Below are positions 11,705 through 22,578 of a DNA stretch of 64,000 bases, piece by piece. Both the position numbers and the translations under genes were made by a program. How positions within the stretch are numbered: the stretch's first letter is position 1; each line of letters opens with the position of its first letter. The stretch is from Sorex araneus (taxonomy: Eukaryota > Chordata > Mammalia > Eulipotyphla > Soricidae), in contig NC_073312.1 of the NCBI RefSeq assembly GCF_027595985.1, positions 12,157,995 to 12,221,994 on the forward strand, given 5' to 3'. The notes below the pieces were generated by a model. It had not been told where the DNA came from. It saw only the letters and a list, made by a program, of their open reading frames with translations, and did not search any database.

Positions 11705-11785
11705 CAGGAACGGACGGAGACGTTACTGGTGCCCGCTCGAGCAAACCGAAGATCCACGGGATGACAAGTGATACAAGTGAAGCTG
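11705..11785 (+). mobile_element. 3' fragment of a type B SINE
   Basis: Contains GGAGACGTTACTGGTGCCCG and CTCGAGCAAACC, then GGGATGACAAGTGATACAAG. Confidence 0.8.
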
Positions 11786-12099
11786 CTCCTGTCTGATCCA
11801 CAGAGTGCTGGGAACTGGGTATCTGCATCCCCTCAGGCCCCTCATTCCCTCACTGTGTCCAGAGAACCAAAGAATGGGGAATGACCTGCTTCCTCTCTTT
11901 GCACACAGCCACTCCGCCAACCTCCCAGGCAGGGGTTCCAGACTATCCCTGGGTCCCTGGCACCCCCTGCCATGGTCTGTGTGGCACATCCCTGAACCCC
12001 GCTCACTACTGCATCTTCTGGTCTCTGGCATGCTTCCCCCCCCCAACCCAGGACATTTCCATGTTGACAATTACTCTATCAGCCACTTGGAGCAGGAGA

Positions 12100-13090
12100 A
12101 TTTGAAAGGAGGGCTGCTATTTTTTCGTGAGTACAATTATTTATGTGCACAAATAATTGTGCACATAATTGGCTAATGGGGAGTGCAATCGGCCACATGT
12201 GGGCATAATTAGCCACTTGCCCCTCGTTGGGAGGGTATAATTACCAAACCAGGCAATTCTATATCTGCGGATAATTGTATGGCAGAAGAGAAGGACGCAT
12301 AGGAAATCCGGTCCTTAATTACCTGCTCACGTCCTTGGTTCCAGAAAATGCCTTTTAAGGTAAAGGTGTTCAACTGCTGGCTTGGATCCGGCGTCAGATC
12401 TGGTTGCAGGGAAGCGGCGGGGGGGGGGGGGGGTGGTGGAGGGGGGTGGTAGGAGGAGCCGAGATCTGGTGTACCCTGCAGAGATCTCCCTCTCCCCTGC
12501 CAGGAACCCCAGCGGCCAATTACCCTGGACATTTGCACCGAGGCCCACCTAGCGGTCAGCCATCTGCCTTCACAGACAATAAAGCGCCCTTCGTACGGGT
12601 GCCCATGACTGAGCATCATTTTTGCCTTAGCGGCTTTAACGTTTTCCTCCTCGCTTTGAGGTTTTATCACCTCAGAAACGCCAGTTGGCGCGGCACAGGC
12701 CGTCCAGGCAGTGACTCCGTTCGCTGCTGGAAGTGGGTCATTTGGAATGCTTTGACAATACCTTTAACTAGTCATTCATCGGGGGATGCACGCAGAATAA
12801 TCAATCCAGAGCACGTCTCTTTGTGGTTTTTCTGAGACCTCAGATGGCAGAGATTTTACAGCCTCGGCTGGGCCCCCTGCATTCGGGTTTAAACAGCTCT
12901 GCAAAACTCTTCCCACTCTCCCCCTCAATCACACAAAAATACACTTGCTAACAGCAGATCCTAAAAATACATGTCACATGCGAGCACAAGGGAAATTATT
13001 TCTTAACATGAATTGACTCTTTAGGAATATGCAAGCTGAGTGATTTTTCAAAAAAGCAATGTGAGGCTCCTTATTTCACGGCATCACATC
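12100..13090. other. Repeat-poor block, candidate conserved non-coding element
   Basis: There is no interspersed repeat over about 1 kb. TAATTA/ATAATT homeodomain-like words are dense at 12130-12300, with a perfect 10-bp inverted repeat (12141-12150 and 12159-12168). A G-run lies at 12419-12434. Conservation cannot be tested here. Confidence 0.35.
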
Positions 13091-13234
13091 TCTATCAGAG
13101 TATTATCTTGGGGTACTGGGGAGGGGGGGTGAGAGGCAGTATGCAGCACCCCCCTGGTTGAGGGACAGGCTTTGGGTCATTCCCAGAGCCTGTGTTCTGG
13201 GCTGGGCTGGGCTAATCATTAGATGAATAGCCTC

Positions 13235-13385
13235 AGGTTATGGGTATTTCAACTTTCTGACTCAATGTTCTCGTCTCTAAAATGGGTTGTTCTGAGAATG
13301 AAATGGAATACAGGTAAATTACCCAGCACAACACTAGGCACAATCTAAGGCCTCAAAGAAGGGGTGTCTATTATGGATAATAAGT
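13235..13385 (+). mobile_element. MIR element
   Basis: MIR order on the plus strand: TTCTCGTCTCTAAAATGGG, GAGAATGAAATGGAATACAG, CCCAGCACAACACTAGGCAC. Confidence 0.8.
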
Positions 13386-13524
13386 GTTTTATGTCTTGGC
13401 ATTTCCTCCAGGAATCATCACCCACCTCCCAACTTGGGGCATCTCGTTTCTGCTTTTACTCCCTGGAGTTCCTCGTGCCTCTCACATTTCCTAAATAAAA
13501 TCATTCCATTTAAACTTTCAAAAA

Positions 13525-13672
13525 GGGGGCTGGAGTGGTGGTAGGGATCTTGCCTTGCATGCGGCCCACCCGGGTTCCATCCCAGGGGATCTCATATGGT
13601 TCCCCCAAGCCTGCCAGGAGTAAGAATAAGTCCTGAGCATAGCAAGGCATGGCCCCCGAGCAAAAACCAAAC
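13525..13672 (+). mobile_element. Type A-like SINE
   Basis: GGGGGCTGGAGTGGTGG head, CCCGGGTTCCATCCCAGGGG, and GCCTGCCAGGAGTAAGAATA, ending CAAAAACCAAAC. A (CTG)n run follows at 13677-13697. Confidence 0.8.
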
Positions 13673-13697
13673 AAGTTGCTGTTGCTGCTGCTGCTGC

Positions 13698-13985
13698 TTT
13701 GGGCCTACCCAGCAGTGCTCAATGACCCAGACACCCCCCGGGCAACTTTTCAGCCTGGTGGCTCTGTGCATAGGCCCAAGGATGTGATACTGATCATGTC
13801 CACAGTGCCAGCCATATGCAGGCCACCCCCACCCTGCAGGGGGCTCCGGGCTTGCACCTGGTGGTACTGGGGGGCGGGGGTGGCCAGGGAGGGAGGAAGG
13901 GGACCACGTGCGGCCAGGAATCAAATCCGGGTCAGGTGCCTGCTAAGCTCATGCCCTAAACGCTGTACAGCCTCTGAGCACCTCC
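13698..13985 (-). mobile_element. Old SINE-derived block
   Basis: CCCAGCAGTGCTCAATGACC at the left and GGAATCAAATCCGGGTCAGG near the right are reversed SINE parts with an expanded middle. Confidence 0.45.
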
Positions 13986-13988
13986 CCC

Positions 13989-13989
<1 letters not shown>

Positions 13990-14033
<44 letters not shown>
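13990..14033 (+). repeat. (CA)n microsatellite
   Basis: About 22 uninterrupted CA units next to the SINE block. Confidence 0.97.
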
Positions 14034-14035
<2 letters not shown>

Positions 14036-14299
14036 GGTCAGAAGCCTTAGCAACTCTGACCCAAACCAGTCACACCACACTCCCTCAGCCTCTCCAACCC
14101 CAGCATGCCCAGAGGAGATGCTCCCGGTGGGGATGAGGGAGGGGAGCACCCCCAGCACCCCGCATACGACTCTGGCCTCCTGAGCAGCACTTTCTTCTAC
14201 AGCTGCCAGGCCAGGCCCCGAGCTCCGTCCTCTCCCCCTTCCCTGCAGCCAGCCGCCTAGAGACACGGCTCCTTTAGTCACTTATTTATTCACTCAGTT

Positions 14300-14445
14300 T
14301 GGTTTGGGGGCCACACCTGGCGGTGCTTACACCGGGCTCTGAGCTCAGGGATCTCTCCGGCTGGGGCTCGGGAGACTTTACGGGGCGCCAGGAGTCAGGC
14401 CCAGGATGAGCGCGTGCCAGGGAAGTGCCCTGTGTCTAATCTCTG
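14300..14445 (-). mobile_element. Old SINE
   Basis: GGGGGCCACACCTGGCGGTG, GGGCTCTGAGCTCAGGGATC and GCCAGGAGTCAGGCCC are the reversed, diverged SINE body. Confidence 0.6.
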
Positions 14446-14987
14446 ACTGTGTGTCCCCTTGACTCACCTCCTTCAGCCACTCTCTAGCCCCAACCTCCCT
14501 CACACTCCTGACTTTTGCACCACCTGGACGTTTCTTTCATCGGGTTGAGTTTGCCTTCCTGACCTGGGAGGTGGGAGGCGGGGCCCTGCTGGGCCCAAGG
14601 ATGCGCCCCTCTTCTCAGCTCTGCGCTTAGGGACACGGCGTGGAGGGGTGCCAAGCAGTCGGGGGGGGGGGGGGGAGTACCAGTCCCCTTGAATGAAGCA
14701 AATGCTGCCGACCAGGCTGCCTGCTGGCCCCAGAGAGCCTGTTTCTTACCTTTTTCGGTACAATGCTGCCTGCCGGGCACGTCTCTCCTGCACCTGTCTA
14801 TGGCCCCTGGTCCCCTCACACCTCACTATGCTTCCTTGTCCCCTTCGGTGCCGTGGTCCTTATGATCTTATACCCCAGCATCAGCTATGATGTTCAAAAT
14901 GATGCTCTTGGAATCTGCAGCCCGCTATGACTAACAGTCTCACCTCTCATCCCCTTTGTCCTTCTGCTTCCTGCCCCCCGCCCCCAT

Positions 14988-14988
<1 letters not shown>
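14446..14988. other. Unique stretch, no feature recognised
   Basis: A G-run lies at 14660-14676. Nothing else is recognised. Confidence 0.45.

Positions 14989-15047
<59 letters not shown>
14989..15047 (+). repeat. (CA)n microsatellite
   Basis: An uninterrupted CA run of about 29 units. Confidence 0.98.
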
Positions 15048-15049
<2 letters not shown>

Positions 15050-15278
15050 CACTCTGACGCTCTGACTCCTTCTCACCTTGGGGTCTGAACCTTGACTCCT
15101 CAATGCTTGTCTAAATACACCCAACTAGTTTGCCTGTGTTTATTACTGGGTTACCCATTCTTTGAGAAAGGAAGAGAGGGAGGAAGAGAGAGTCTGAGAG
15201 AGGAAGGTCATCGCCAGGCCCTTTAATAACTGGACTATTATTCCCTTTGGAACATTCTAACCCATTTTGGAAAGTCTC

Positions 15279-15405
15279 AATTTTGTTTTTGGTGTTTAGG
15301 TCCCACCTGGCAGCACCTGGAGCACTATGTGGCATTGGGGATGACGCCCAGGCCTCCCTCATGCAAAGCTGGTGCTCCAGCCAGTTGAGCCATGCCCCCG
15401 TGGCT
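15279..15405 (-). mobile_element. Old SINE
   Basis: GGTCCCACCTGGCAGCACCT and CTCATGCAAAGCTGGTGCTC, ending GAGCCATGCCCCCG, are a reversed SINE relic. Confidence 0.45.
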
Positions 15406-15489
15406 CCTAACTAGCTGGATACACATGGAACCTTCCAGCACTGAACTTCACTTGGCATAGGTGTTCTTGTCAGTCATTTCAAACTGGAT

Positions 15490-15578
15490 TGTTTTTGCAG
15501 GGGCAGGGGCAGTAATCAAACTAGGGCGGGCCACAGGCAAGGCAAGCACCTTACTCACTACACTATCTCTCCGGCCCC
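15490..15578 (-). mobile_element. SINE head fragment
   Basis: AGTAATCAAACTAGGGCGGG, GCACCTTACTCACTACACTA and TCTCTCCGGCCCC are the reversed tRNA-like head. Confidence 0.65.
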
Positions 15579-15639
15579 TCAAAATGAAATTCTTTGGGTC
15601 AGAAGAATTTCACAACAGGTGAATAACACAATAACACGA

Positions 15640-15840
15640 TAACACAACAGGTAGGATTGCACCTCAGCCTAGCATGCGGAGACACATGTTTGCCTTCCAT
15701 GCGGCCAACCTGGGTCCAATCCCTGGCACCCCATATGGCCCTCCAGCACAGCCAGGCGTGATCCTTGTGAGCAGAGCCAAGAGCAAGCAAGCCCTGAGCA
15801 CCCTTCGGATGTGATTTCCCCCCCTCCCCAAAAAATAAAA
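15640..15840 (+). mobile_element. Diverged SINE
   Basis: CATGCGGCCAACCTGGGTCC, CCCTGGCACCCCATATGGCC and AAGCAAGCCCTGAGCACCCT follow the SINE body order. An A-rich tail ends it. Confidence 0.7.
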
Positions 15841-16689
15841 AATAACATCAACAAAAGGAATTCTGTATGTAGTCACTTTACCACTTACCATGATGGTCAT
15901 TCACCTCCAGGTGTTCCCGTGGAACCTCAGGTTCTCTGCGATTGACCTTGGAGGAAAGGTTAAGGGCGGTAGGAGGGAGGATGGGTGAGATGCAGTGAGG
16001 AACCATGAGGCGAGACATTGCTCACTTCTTCCCGAGAGCCAGCAAAGCTGGGTGTTTGGGCCTGTGCTGTGCTTTTGGAAGTTTGAGAGATTTGTCACAA
16101 AAATGCAGGTTTCTGGCTCTCCCCGAGAACGCTGTAGTGTTGGCTCAACAGGGCCTACATGGGGACATAATTGGCTGGAAATGAGTAGCAGCTGCCCCTT
16201 TAAAATAGGGGCACCCTCTCCAGCTGGAAGCAGCCCTGCATTCCCACCAACTCCCCCATAATTGTTTTACCCGCAGCCAAAATCAATCATTTATGTTGCA
16301 GCTGGGCGGCTGCAGGCGTTCGAGTGAGTCTGTGACTTCTAGCCTAAAGGCAGCCCTAAAGCTCATCCACACCGGAAACATTTCACAGGGTGGTGGTTTC
16401 TAAAATATGGTGGTTTCTAGAATATGGTGGAATCTCAGCGTTGTATTCAGCACTGCAGCCTCTGTCAGAGAGGCGTGCGGCTAACTAAAAGGAAGCACTC
16501 GGTGCGTTGGGTTAAACATCTGAGCAATACAGAGCGACCCCCTAGCGCTCCTAGCTGGAGTCCAGCTTCCGAGGATGGCAGGAAATGTCACTGGCCACCC
16601 TGAAGGCTTTGTTCTTTGGGAAGTGGAGACGGAGACCCTTCAGAGGCAGGTATAGGAAGAACCAGTGAACTCACTCTTGGATTGGACAA
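15841..16689. other. Unique; 16180-16340 is a candidate regulatory element
   Basis: Bases 16180-16340 contain CATAATTGTTTTACCCGCAG and CAATCATTTATGTTGCAGCT, with no repeat similarity. This is a composition-based guess only. Short direct repeats of ATATGGTGG lie at 16406-16431. Confidence 0.3.
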
Positions 16690-17545
16690 ATTGATTATTA
16701 GATCAAGATGCCTGTTCGCGCAAGGAACAAACACAATTAGTGTGGTGGGAATGTGGGGAAAAGGGGACCCTCATTCACTGCGGGTGGGAATGTCAACTGG
16801 TCCAGCCTTTTGGGTAAATAGGACACGTCTCAAAGAATCTAGGAATTGAGTTCCCAGACAACCCAGCCATTCTGCTTCTTCTTTTTTTTTTTTTTTTTGC
16901 TTTTTTGGGGGTCACACTCAGCTATGCACAGGGCTTACTCCTGACTCTGCACTCAGGAATTACTCCTGGCAGTGCTCAGGGGACCCTATGGGATGGTGGG
17001 AATCGAACCCGGGTCGGCCGCGTGCAAGGCAAACGCCCTACCCACTGTGCTATCGCTCCAGCCCCCACCATTGCACTTCTTGGAATCTGCCCCAAGAGCC
17101 CAAAAACTCTACTCAGAAAAGACATTTGCGAGCTCCTTTATTTATTGCAGCACTATTCAGAGTAGCCGGAAGCTGGAAAGAACCGAAGTGTCCGAGAACA
17201 GATGACTGGATAAAGGAATTATGCTATAAGTGTACATTGGAGTACGATTCAGCTGTCACTTACCTCCTTAGGAAAAGATGACATCATGCTCGTTGCTACG
17301 ACATGGATGGATCTGGACAGTGTCATACTGAGTGAGTCAGAAGGAGAGGGACAGAGACAGAACGATTCCTCTCCTAGGCAGGAGAATAACAAACGCCAAC
17401 AGGCAACAGAAACTAAGAACTGATCTTCAGTAGGAAGAGAGTAGGGATTGGGGCGTGGGCACTGAACCAGTGGAGGATGTGGTGCTGGAATGTTCTATGC
17501 ATGATACCCTTCATAACTGTTTTGTAAACCACGGTCCCTGAGATA
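16690..17545 (+). mobile_element. L1 ORF2 3' part, interrupted by a SINE
   Basis: Translation before and after the inserted SINE resembles the L1 ORF2 C-terminus (for example AIPLLGI-like TIALLGICPKSPK, then LLYLLQHYSE) followed by a 3' UTR. It carries stops and frame breaks. The right end is near an A/T-rich patch at 17545. Confidence 0.8.
16881..17067 (-). mobile_element. Type A SINE nested in L1
   Basis: A reversed type A with a poly(T) start (its A-tail). CCATTCTGCTTCTT (16867-16880) and CCATTGCACTTCTT (17068-17081) form a 14-bp target-site duplication with two later changes. The SINE is therefore younger than the L1. Confidence 0.92.
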
Positions 17546-18789
17546 ATTTTTTTTTAAGTCAGTGTTTTTTTTAAAAAATAAGGACCAGAGCAAGAACGAG
17601 TACAACAATCCTGTTACAGAGTCTCTGGCATTGAGACCCCGCCTCCTGCTTTGAGAAGCAAGGACAGACAGGGGTGGAGGCACAGGTCGTGGGGTCCCAT
17701 TCGGGTTTCTTCCAGAAGGGGTTTGATCAAGCAGCTTTGATCCCAGTCAGTGTCTTTATGAGTAAGCTTGTCACTTACCTCCTTAGGAGAAATTTTTTAA
17801 AGTTTCCAAGTTCTAATTAAACTAATGAACTCTGCATTTCTGACAGAGGTTGTGAAAATGCTATTTCCTACCCATCTAGATGAATTCTTTAAAAAAAAAA
17901 CTGACATAAGCAAAAGCAAAATAATAATAATAATAAACAAAAACCTGGCTTAGGACTCCATGACTGCTTGTCTTCCTGAATCATCCCTCGCTTTCAGGCC
18001 AGATATAGTACGAGCAGAAGTCCTACATGGAGATTAATGAAGACCCGCGTTCCAACGCCTTCAGAGCAGCTGTCTGCTTTCAGAGTCATGCCCTCGCTCT
18101 CCTACCAATTAGAGTGGAACAAAATGGGTGCCTCGCCTTTTGGTAGAAAATTAAAAACCAAGAAACTGTTTCTCCCTCCTTTGATGTAATCTGACACCGC
18201 TGTGCATCGGAAGCATCTCCCGGTATTGAAATGAATGGTAGAGAAAACACCAAGGTGCTAATTGAATTCCTATCTCCTCCTCTCCCAGAAGCTGAACACA
18301 ACTGAACAAAGCCTGGCTCCCCTTCTCTGAGGCTCTAAGGAACCCGAATGAAACCTTCCTCAAGTGAAAACTTCTTTTTCCAAACATCCGGAACGGTTGC
18401 CAATCAGATGTGATATTTAATACCACTGTGCGCATGCTGTTTCTCAGGAGGAAACTCCCAGAAAGGATGCAAGAATATTATTTTAGCAAATAATTTGTTT
18501 ATCACGTAACCATTGATATGAAATCTGTGAGGACTTAATTAAAAACTGCCAGAAGCAGTCGTATCAAATTCAACTGAATCAACAAAAGATGGATTTCTTA
18601 GATCAAGACAGGTAGGGGACATTTGGATCATTTCAAAGCTTTACAGCATTAACACTATGAAAATGTGTTCACTTTTCATATTGTATTATTTTAAATAGTC
18701 ATCATACAAACTAAGTCTTCAGAAATTTATACCAGTCACTGCTTGTCAAGTAGTTATACCATGCCAGATTCTATCCTCAATACTTTTTT
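17546..18789. other. Repeat-poor block, candidate conserved non-coding sequence
   Basis: Bases 17960-18720 have no mobile element and are AT-rich with many homeobox-like words (TTAATTAAAA, ATCACGTAACC). No exon was found. Conservation is a guess. Confidence 0.3.
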
Positions 18790-18920
18790 TTCCCTGCAAG
18801 CCATCAATATTTCATCTCCCATTTGGAGGAAAAAACTGAAAGAGCCAAGGTCATTCAAGGTCACCCAGTAAGTGGCGACCTTGGGATTTGAATCTAGGTC
18901 CAACTTATCTAAAACCTATC
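18790..18920 (-). mobile_element. MIR fragment
   Basis: Reversed MIR: AAGGTCACCCAGTAAGTGGC then TTGGGATTTGAATCTAGGTC. Confidence 0.75.
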
Positions 18921-19276
18921 CATTAAGTAGTAAAAAGCATTTTAGATGATAAATTTGACCGTAGGCATGGCTTTGACCACATTCCATAAATTAAAAAAAA
19001 TTATCTGCTCTTTTCTAAATTATAGTGATTATGTCCTTATTTTCAGACATATCTCTTGGGGGTGTTCTTCATTCTTAAAAAATGTGCAGTATGTCTAAAA
19101 AATTGTTTCACTGTAAAATATGGAATTTTTTTAGTTTATCCTATCATTAAATTGTCTTGACAATTTTCTTTTGCTGCTCCATACTGTCAAAAATCTGCTC
19201 TCCCTAGGAAAGAGTCTACTATTTTTGTTTCATTCTGGAGAATTAATGGAGTAAATAATTTAAAATGATGTATGGG
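18921..19276. other. AT-rich unique stretch
   Basis: Nothing recognised. Confidence 0.45.
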
Positions 19277-19439
<163 letters not shown>

Positions 19440-20370
19440 ATGGAAGAATGAGGTTAAAACTGACTTATGATGGTCCAGAGACTCACAAATAAATCTCAGA
19501 AGAGAGAAACATGCTACAGATATGTATCCTCACCCCATGCCAGGCTGACTTAATCGGGTACTTCTGCAGCTGCAAACCCCAGAACCCTATTGCCGCCAGA
19601 CTCATGGGCGAGCCCATCACGCATGAGAATGAATCTGCTGAAAATCCCAGGTATGGGGGTTTTGTGACCGAAACCTTCAGGCTGGCCTGGAGTTCAGAGT
19701 GGGTGCCCTCCCCCCATCACCCTGTGCTTCGGGATGCCTGGCAGTCATGCTCAGAAACTGCCTCTGGGCACCATAAAAGCTCAACAGCAGCCATGATCCA
19801 GAGACTCACAAATAAATCTTGAAAGAGAGCAATACACTGCAGAGATGCCTCTGGACCCCAAAGTCACCATCCAGGTAAAGATTTAACTCTAGCACCCTAT
19901 TTAAAATTTTAGAATTCCTGGAATGATACTTTATACTCTATGCTACTGACGTACCAAGAGTAGCACCACAATTGATGGGGTGTAAAGTAGAAGGCAACTG
20001 ATCTTGATCCAAATATATATATACATATATTATATATATATATATTCACACACACACACACACACACATATATATTAGCACACAAGGCTCAACCTTTAAA
20101 AACGTATTAGTGATCTCTAATACTGGGGCTTAATGACTCCAAGGTGAGAGAAAGATACACACTTTCCTCTAAGGAAAACTTTTTGGATTATTCTTGATGG
20201 ATTATTCATAACAAGCAATACAAAATAATTTATTTAGTACATGCCTTTAGGGCAGAGTTGGGTGGTGGTGGTAAAGTTAGAAATAATGGTGTTGAGACTG
20301 GTGTTGAAATATTGAATGTAATAAATTATTGTGAACAACTTTATAAAAATAAAATTTTAAAAAACTGACT
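19440..20370 (+). mobile_element. L1-like non-coding retroelement with internal duplication
   Basis: It ends in GTGAACAACTTTATAAAAAT plus an A-rich tail. Bases 19473-19537 recur, diverged, at 19796-19861. The same sequence lies reversed at 25886-26480 and in part at 30705-30965. No open frame is credible. An (AT)n(AC)n array sits inside. Confidence 0.65.
20012..20076 (+). repeat. (AT)n(AC)n microsatellite
   Basis: Alternating TA and CA runs within the retroelement. Confidence 0.95.
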
Positions 20371-20851
20371 TACAAAATGAAAAAAATATTGGGTTATTTG
20401 TGGGAATCAAGAATTGTACCCCCCAAAATATAGGTTTTTAGATTTAAGGGGGTAAGATTTTAAGTTTCCAGTTCTAGCCCTTCTTAATAACAACTTATTA
20501 AAATAGCATACCAGTGCATCCTTATTCATCCATCTGTTTATGAGAAGCAATAACTATGTGCTTCTGCAGTATCACGCCTTTTAAGCCCCATACGAACCCC
20601 CTGGAAGGGCAACTGATTAAACCGAGTCATTGCCACTGGCCTCCGAGGTCACTGATATGAACCCCACTGCTCGGCTCCACCCTCCACAGAACTTTTGTAC
20701 TGCTGTGGGTCTGCTCACTTTCCCGTTCCCCCTCCTCGCTCGACTTAAGAACGCTGACTACTTACTTCCCTCAGCTCCCTGCACCTAGCATAATGCTTAC
20801 CTGGCATGTAACGGGTAAATTCTCACAGAATGAATACAGGTATTGCTTGCA
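20371..20851. other. Unique stretch with a MIR-like tail
   Basis: Bases 20770-20835 (CACCTAGCATAATGCTTACC, then a CAGAATGAAT end) resemble a MIR/LINE 3' tail. Otherwise nothing is recognised. Confidence 0.4.
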
Positions 20852-21101
20852 GGGGGCTGGAGCGATAGCACAGCGGGTAGGGGTGTTTGCCTTGCACGTG
20901 GCCAACCCGGGTTCGATTCCTCCACCCCTCTCAGAGAACCCTGTAAGCTACTGAGAGTACCCCGCCCACACGGCAGAGCCTGGCAAGCTCCCCACGGTGT
21001 ATTCGATATGCCAAAAACAGTAACAGCAAGTCTCACAATGGAGACGTTACTGGTGCCCGCTCGAGCAAATCAATGAGCAACGGGATGACAGTGATGCAGT
21101 G
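20852..21101 (+). mobile_element. Type B SINE
   Basis: Head with TAGCACAGCGGG and GGTTCGATTCC, doubled AAGCT(A/C)C motif, TATGCCAAAAACAGTAACAG body and a GACAGTGATGCAGTG end with no A-tail. ATTGCTTGC on both sides is the likely target-site duplication. Confidence 0.95.
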
Positions 21102-21404
21102 ATTGCTTGCTTGCAGGGAGGAGAAATAAGGAGGTTCTGTTCAAGAACTAGGTGGACCCGGGTTCCAGCAAGCCCGCCCTGACCCTTGAGTTGTTCAGGC
21201 CTGGAGACAGGGACACTTCTGAGGCTGGCCTGCCCCATTGACTTCCTGCCTAGCACTCCCTACACCTGGATTATCACACCAGCTGTCTGACGACTTCAAA
21301 CATCTTAGATGAGAGCTTGCTGGAACACTGAGTCCAAGTGAGAACCAGGAAGTCAAAATACGGGAGGAAGACAGTTCGTTTCAAAGGGAACTTGAGGAGC
21401 AGAC

Positions 21405-21745
21405 TCAGAGTGATCTCTCTCCTAGGCGGATATACTGAAAGTTCCTAGGGGAATCACAAATGCCCAACGGCAGTAGAAACGAGGAGTAGGAGAACCAGTC
21501 TTAAGTAGGAAAGTGTGGGGCAGAGGCTTGTGTGTGTGGGGGGGGGGCAGTTTAGGGAAGGGAACACTGGAAATGGGAGGGAGTGCCTGCCATGGAAGCA
21601 GGCTGGGGTGCAGGAGGGAAACTGGGGACACTGGCAGAAGGAAGTGGACACTGGTGAAGGGACTGGTGTTGGAACAGTGAACACCTAAAACTCAATCATG
21701 AATACCATTATAACTGCAGTTTATGGTGATTCAATTAAAAAGTCA
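21405..21745 (+). mobile_element. L1 3' UTR fragment
   Basis: Contains the G-rich tract, GACACTGGTGAAGGGACTGG and TGGTGATTCAATTAAAAAGT, as in other L1 3' ends here. Confidence 0.75.
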
Positions 21746-21889
21746 TATTATTTTTTAAAGGGGATCTTAAACAACCTTTTAGATTGGCCAATGAATGTGG
21801 AAGTTACTGGCTAATCTTGGGCATGTCATCTAGAAGGAGAGGTAGTAGACACGGGGAGGGGTAGATGGATTTATTTACACGTCAAAATC

Positions 21890-21955
21890 GTAAGGGATGG
21901 AGCACCCACTTGGGATGTAGGAGCTTGATCCCCATTGCCCAAAAACAAAGAAAAC
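21890..21955 (+). mobile_element. Possible tRNA-like SINE relic
   Basis: GGATGGAGCACCCACTTGGG and GCTTGATCCCCATTGCCC, ending in an A-rich stretch. This is a weak match. Confidence 0.35.
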
Positions 21956-22008
21956 ACATTGAAAGCAAACAACAACAATCACAACCAAAAAAACAAAAAC
22001 AGAAAAAA

Positions 22009-22578
22009 TGAGGTCATGAAGTTTGCATATAAGTGGATCAGCATGGAAAGTATCATGCTAAGTGAAATGAGTCAGAAAGAGAGAGACAGACATAAAAAGA
22101 TTGCACTCATCTGTGGAATATAGAATAATAGACTAGGAGTCTAACACCCAAGAATAGTAGAAATAAGTACTAGGAGGTTGACTACATGGCTTGGAGGCTG
22201 GTCTCTCATTCTGGGCAACTCAGAGAAGGGAACACCAAGTAAAATGTGGTCGGAGGTCATGCGGGGGAGGGATGACGCATGCCGAATGTAGACTAGAGAC
22301 TGAATGCAATGGCCGCTCAACACCTTTATTGCAAACCACAACACCTAATCAGAGAGAGAGAATGAAAGGGAATGCCCTGCCATAGTGGCAGGGTGGGGTA
22401 GGGGGAGACGGGACTGGGGAGGGTGGGAGGGACGCTGGGTTTACTGGTGGTGGAGAATGGGCACTGGTGAAAGGATGGGTTCTCGAACTTGGTATGGGGG
22501 AAACATGAGCACAAAAATGTATAAATCTGTAACTGTACCCTCACAGTGATTCACTAATTAAAAATTAAAAAAAAAACA
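22009..22578 (+). mobile_element. L1 3' end (ORF2 end plus 3' UTR)
   Basis: Reads the ORF2 end ([20 protein letters not shown]) and then the 3' UTR through CCCTCACAGTGATTCACTAA to a short A-tail. It is 5' truncated. Confidence 0.92.

Noticed and set aside
13649-14050. Leu-rich open frame suggesting a signal peptide
   Set aside because: The Leu run is the translation of a (CTG)n microsatellite between two SINE relics.
14894-15124. Cys/Val repeat open frames over (CA)n and (GT)n arrays
   Set aside because: Dinucleotide arrays translate to CVCV or THTH in all frames; the same applies at 2015, 6539, 13949, 19187 and 63219.
20852-21101. tRNA gene at the head of SINEs (A and B boxes present)
   Set aside because: The boxes belong to a SINE head; no cloverleaf with paired acceptor arms can be formed.
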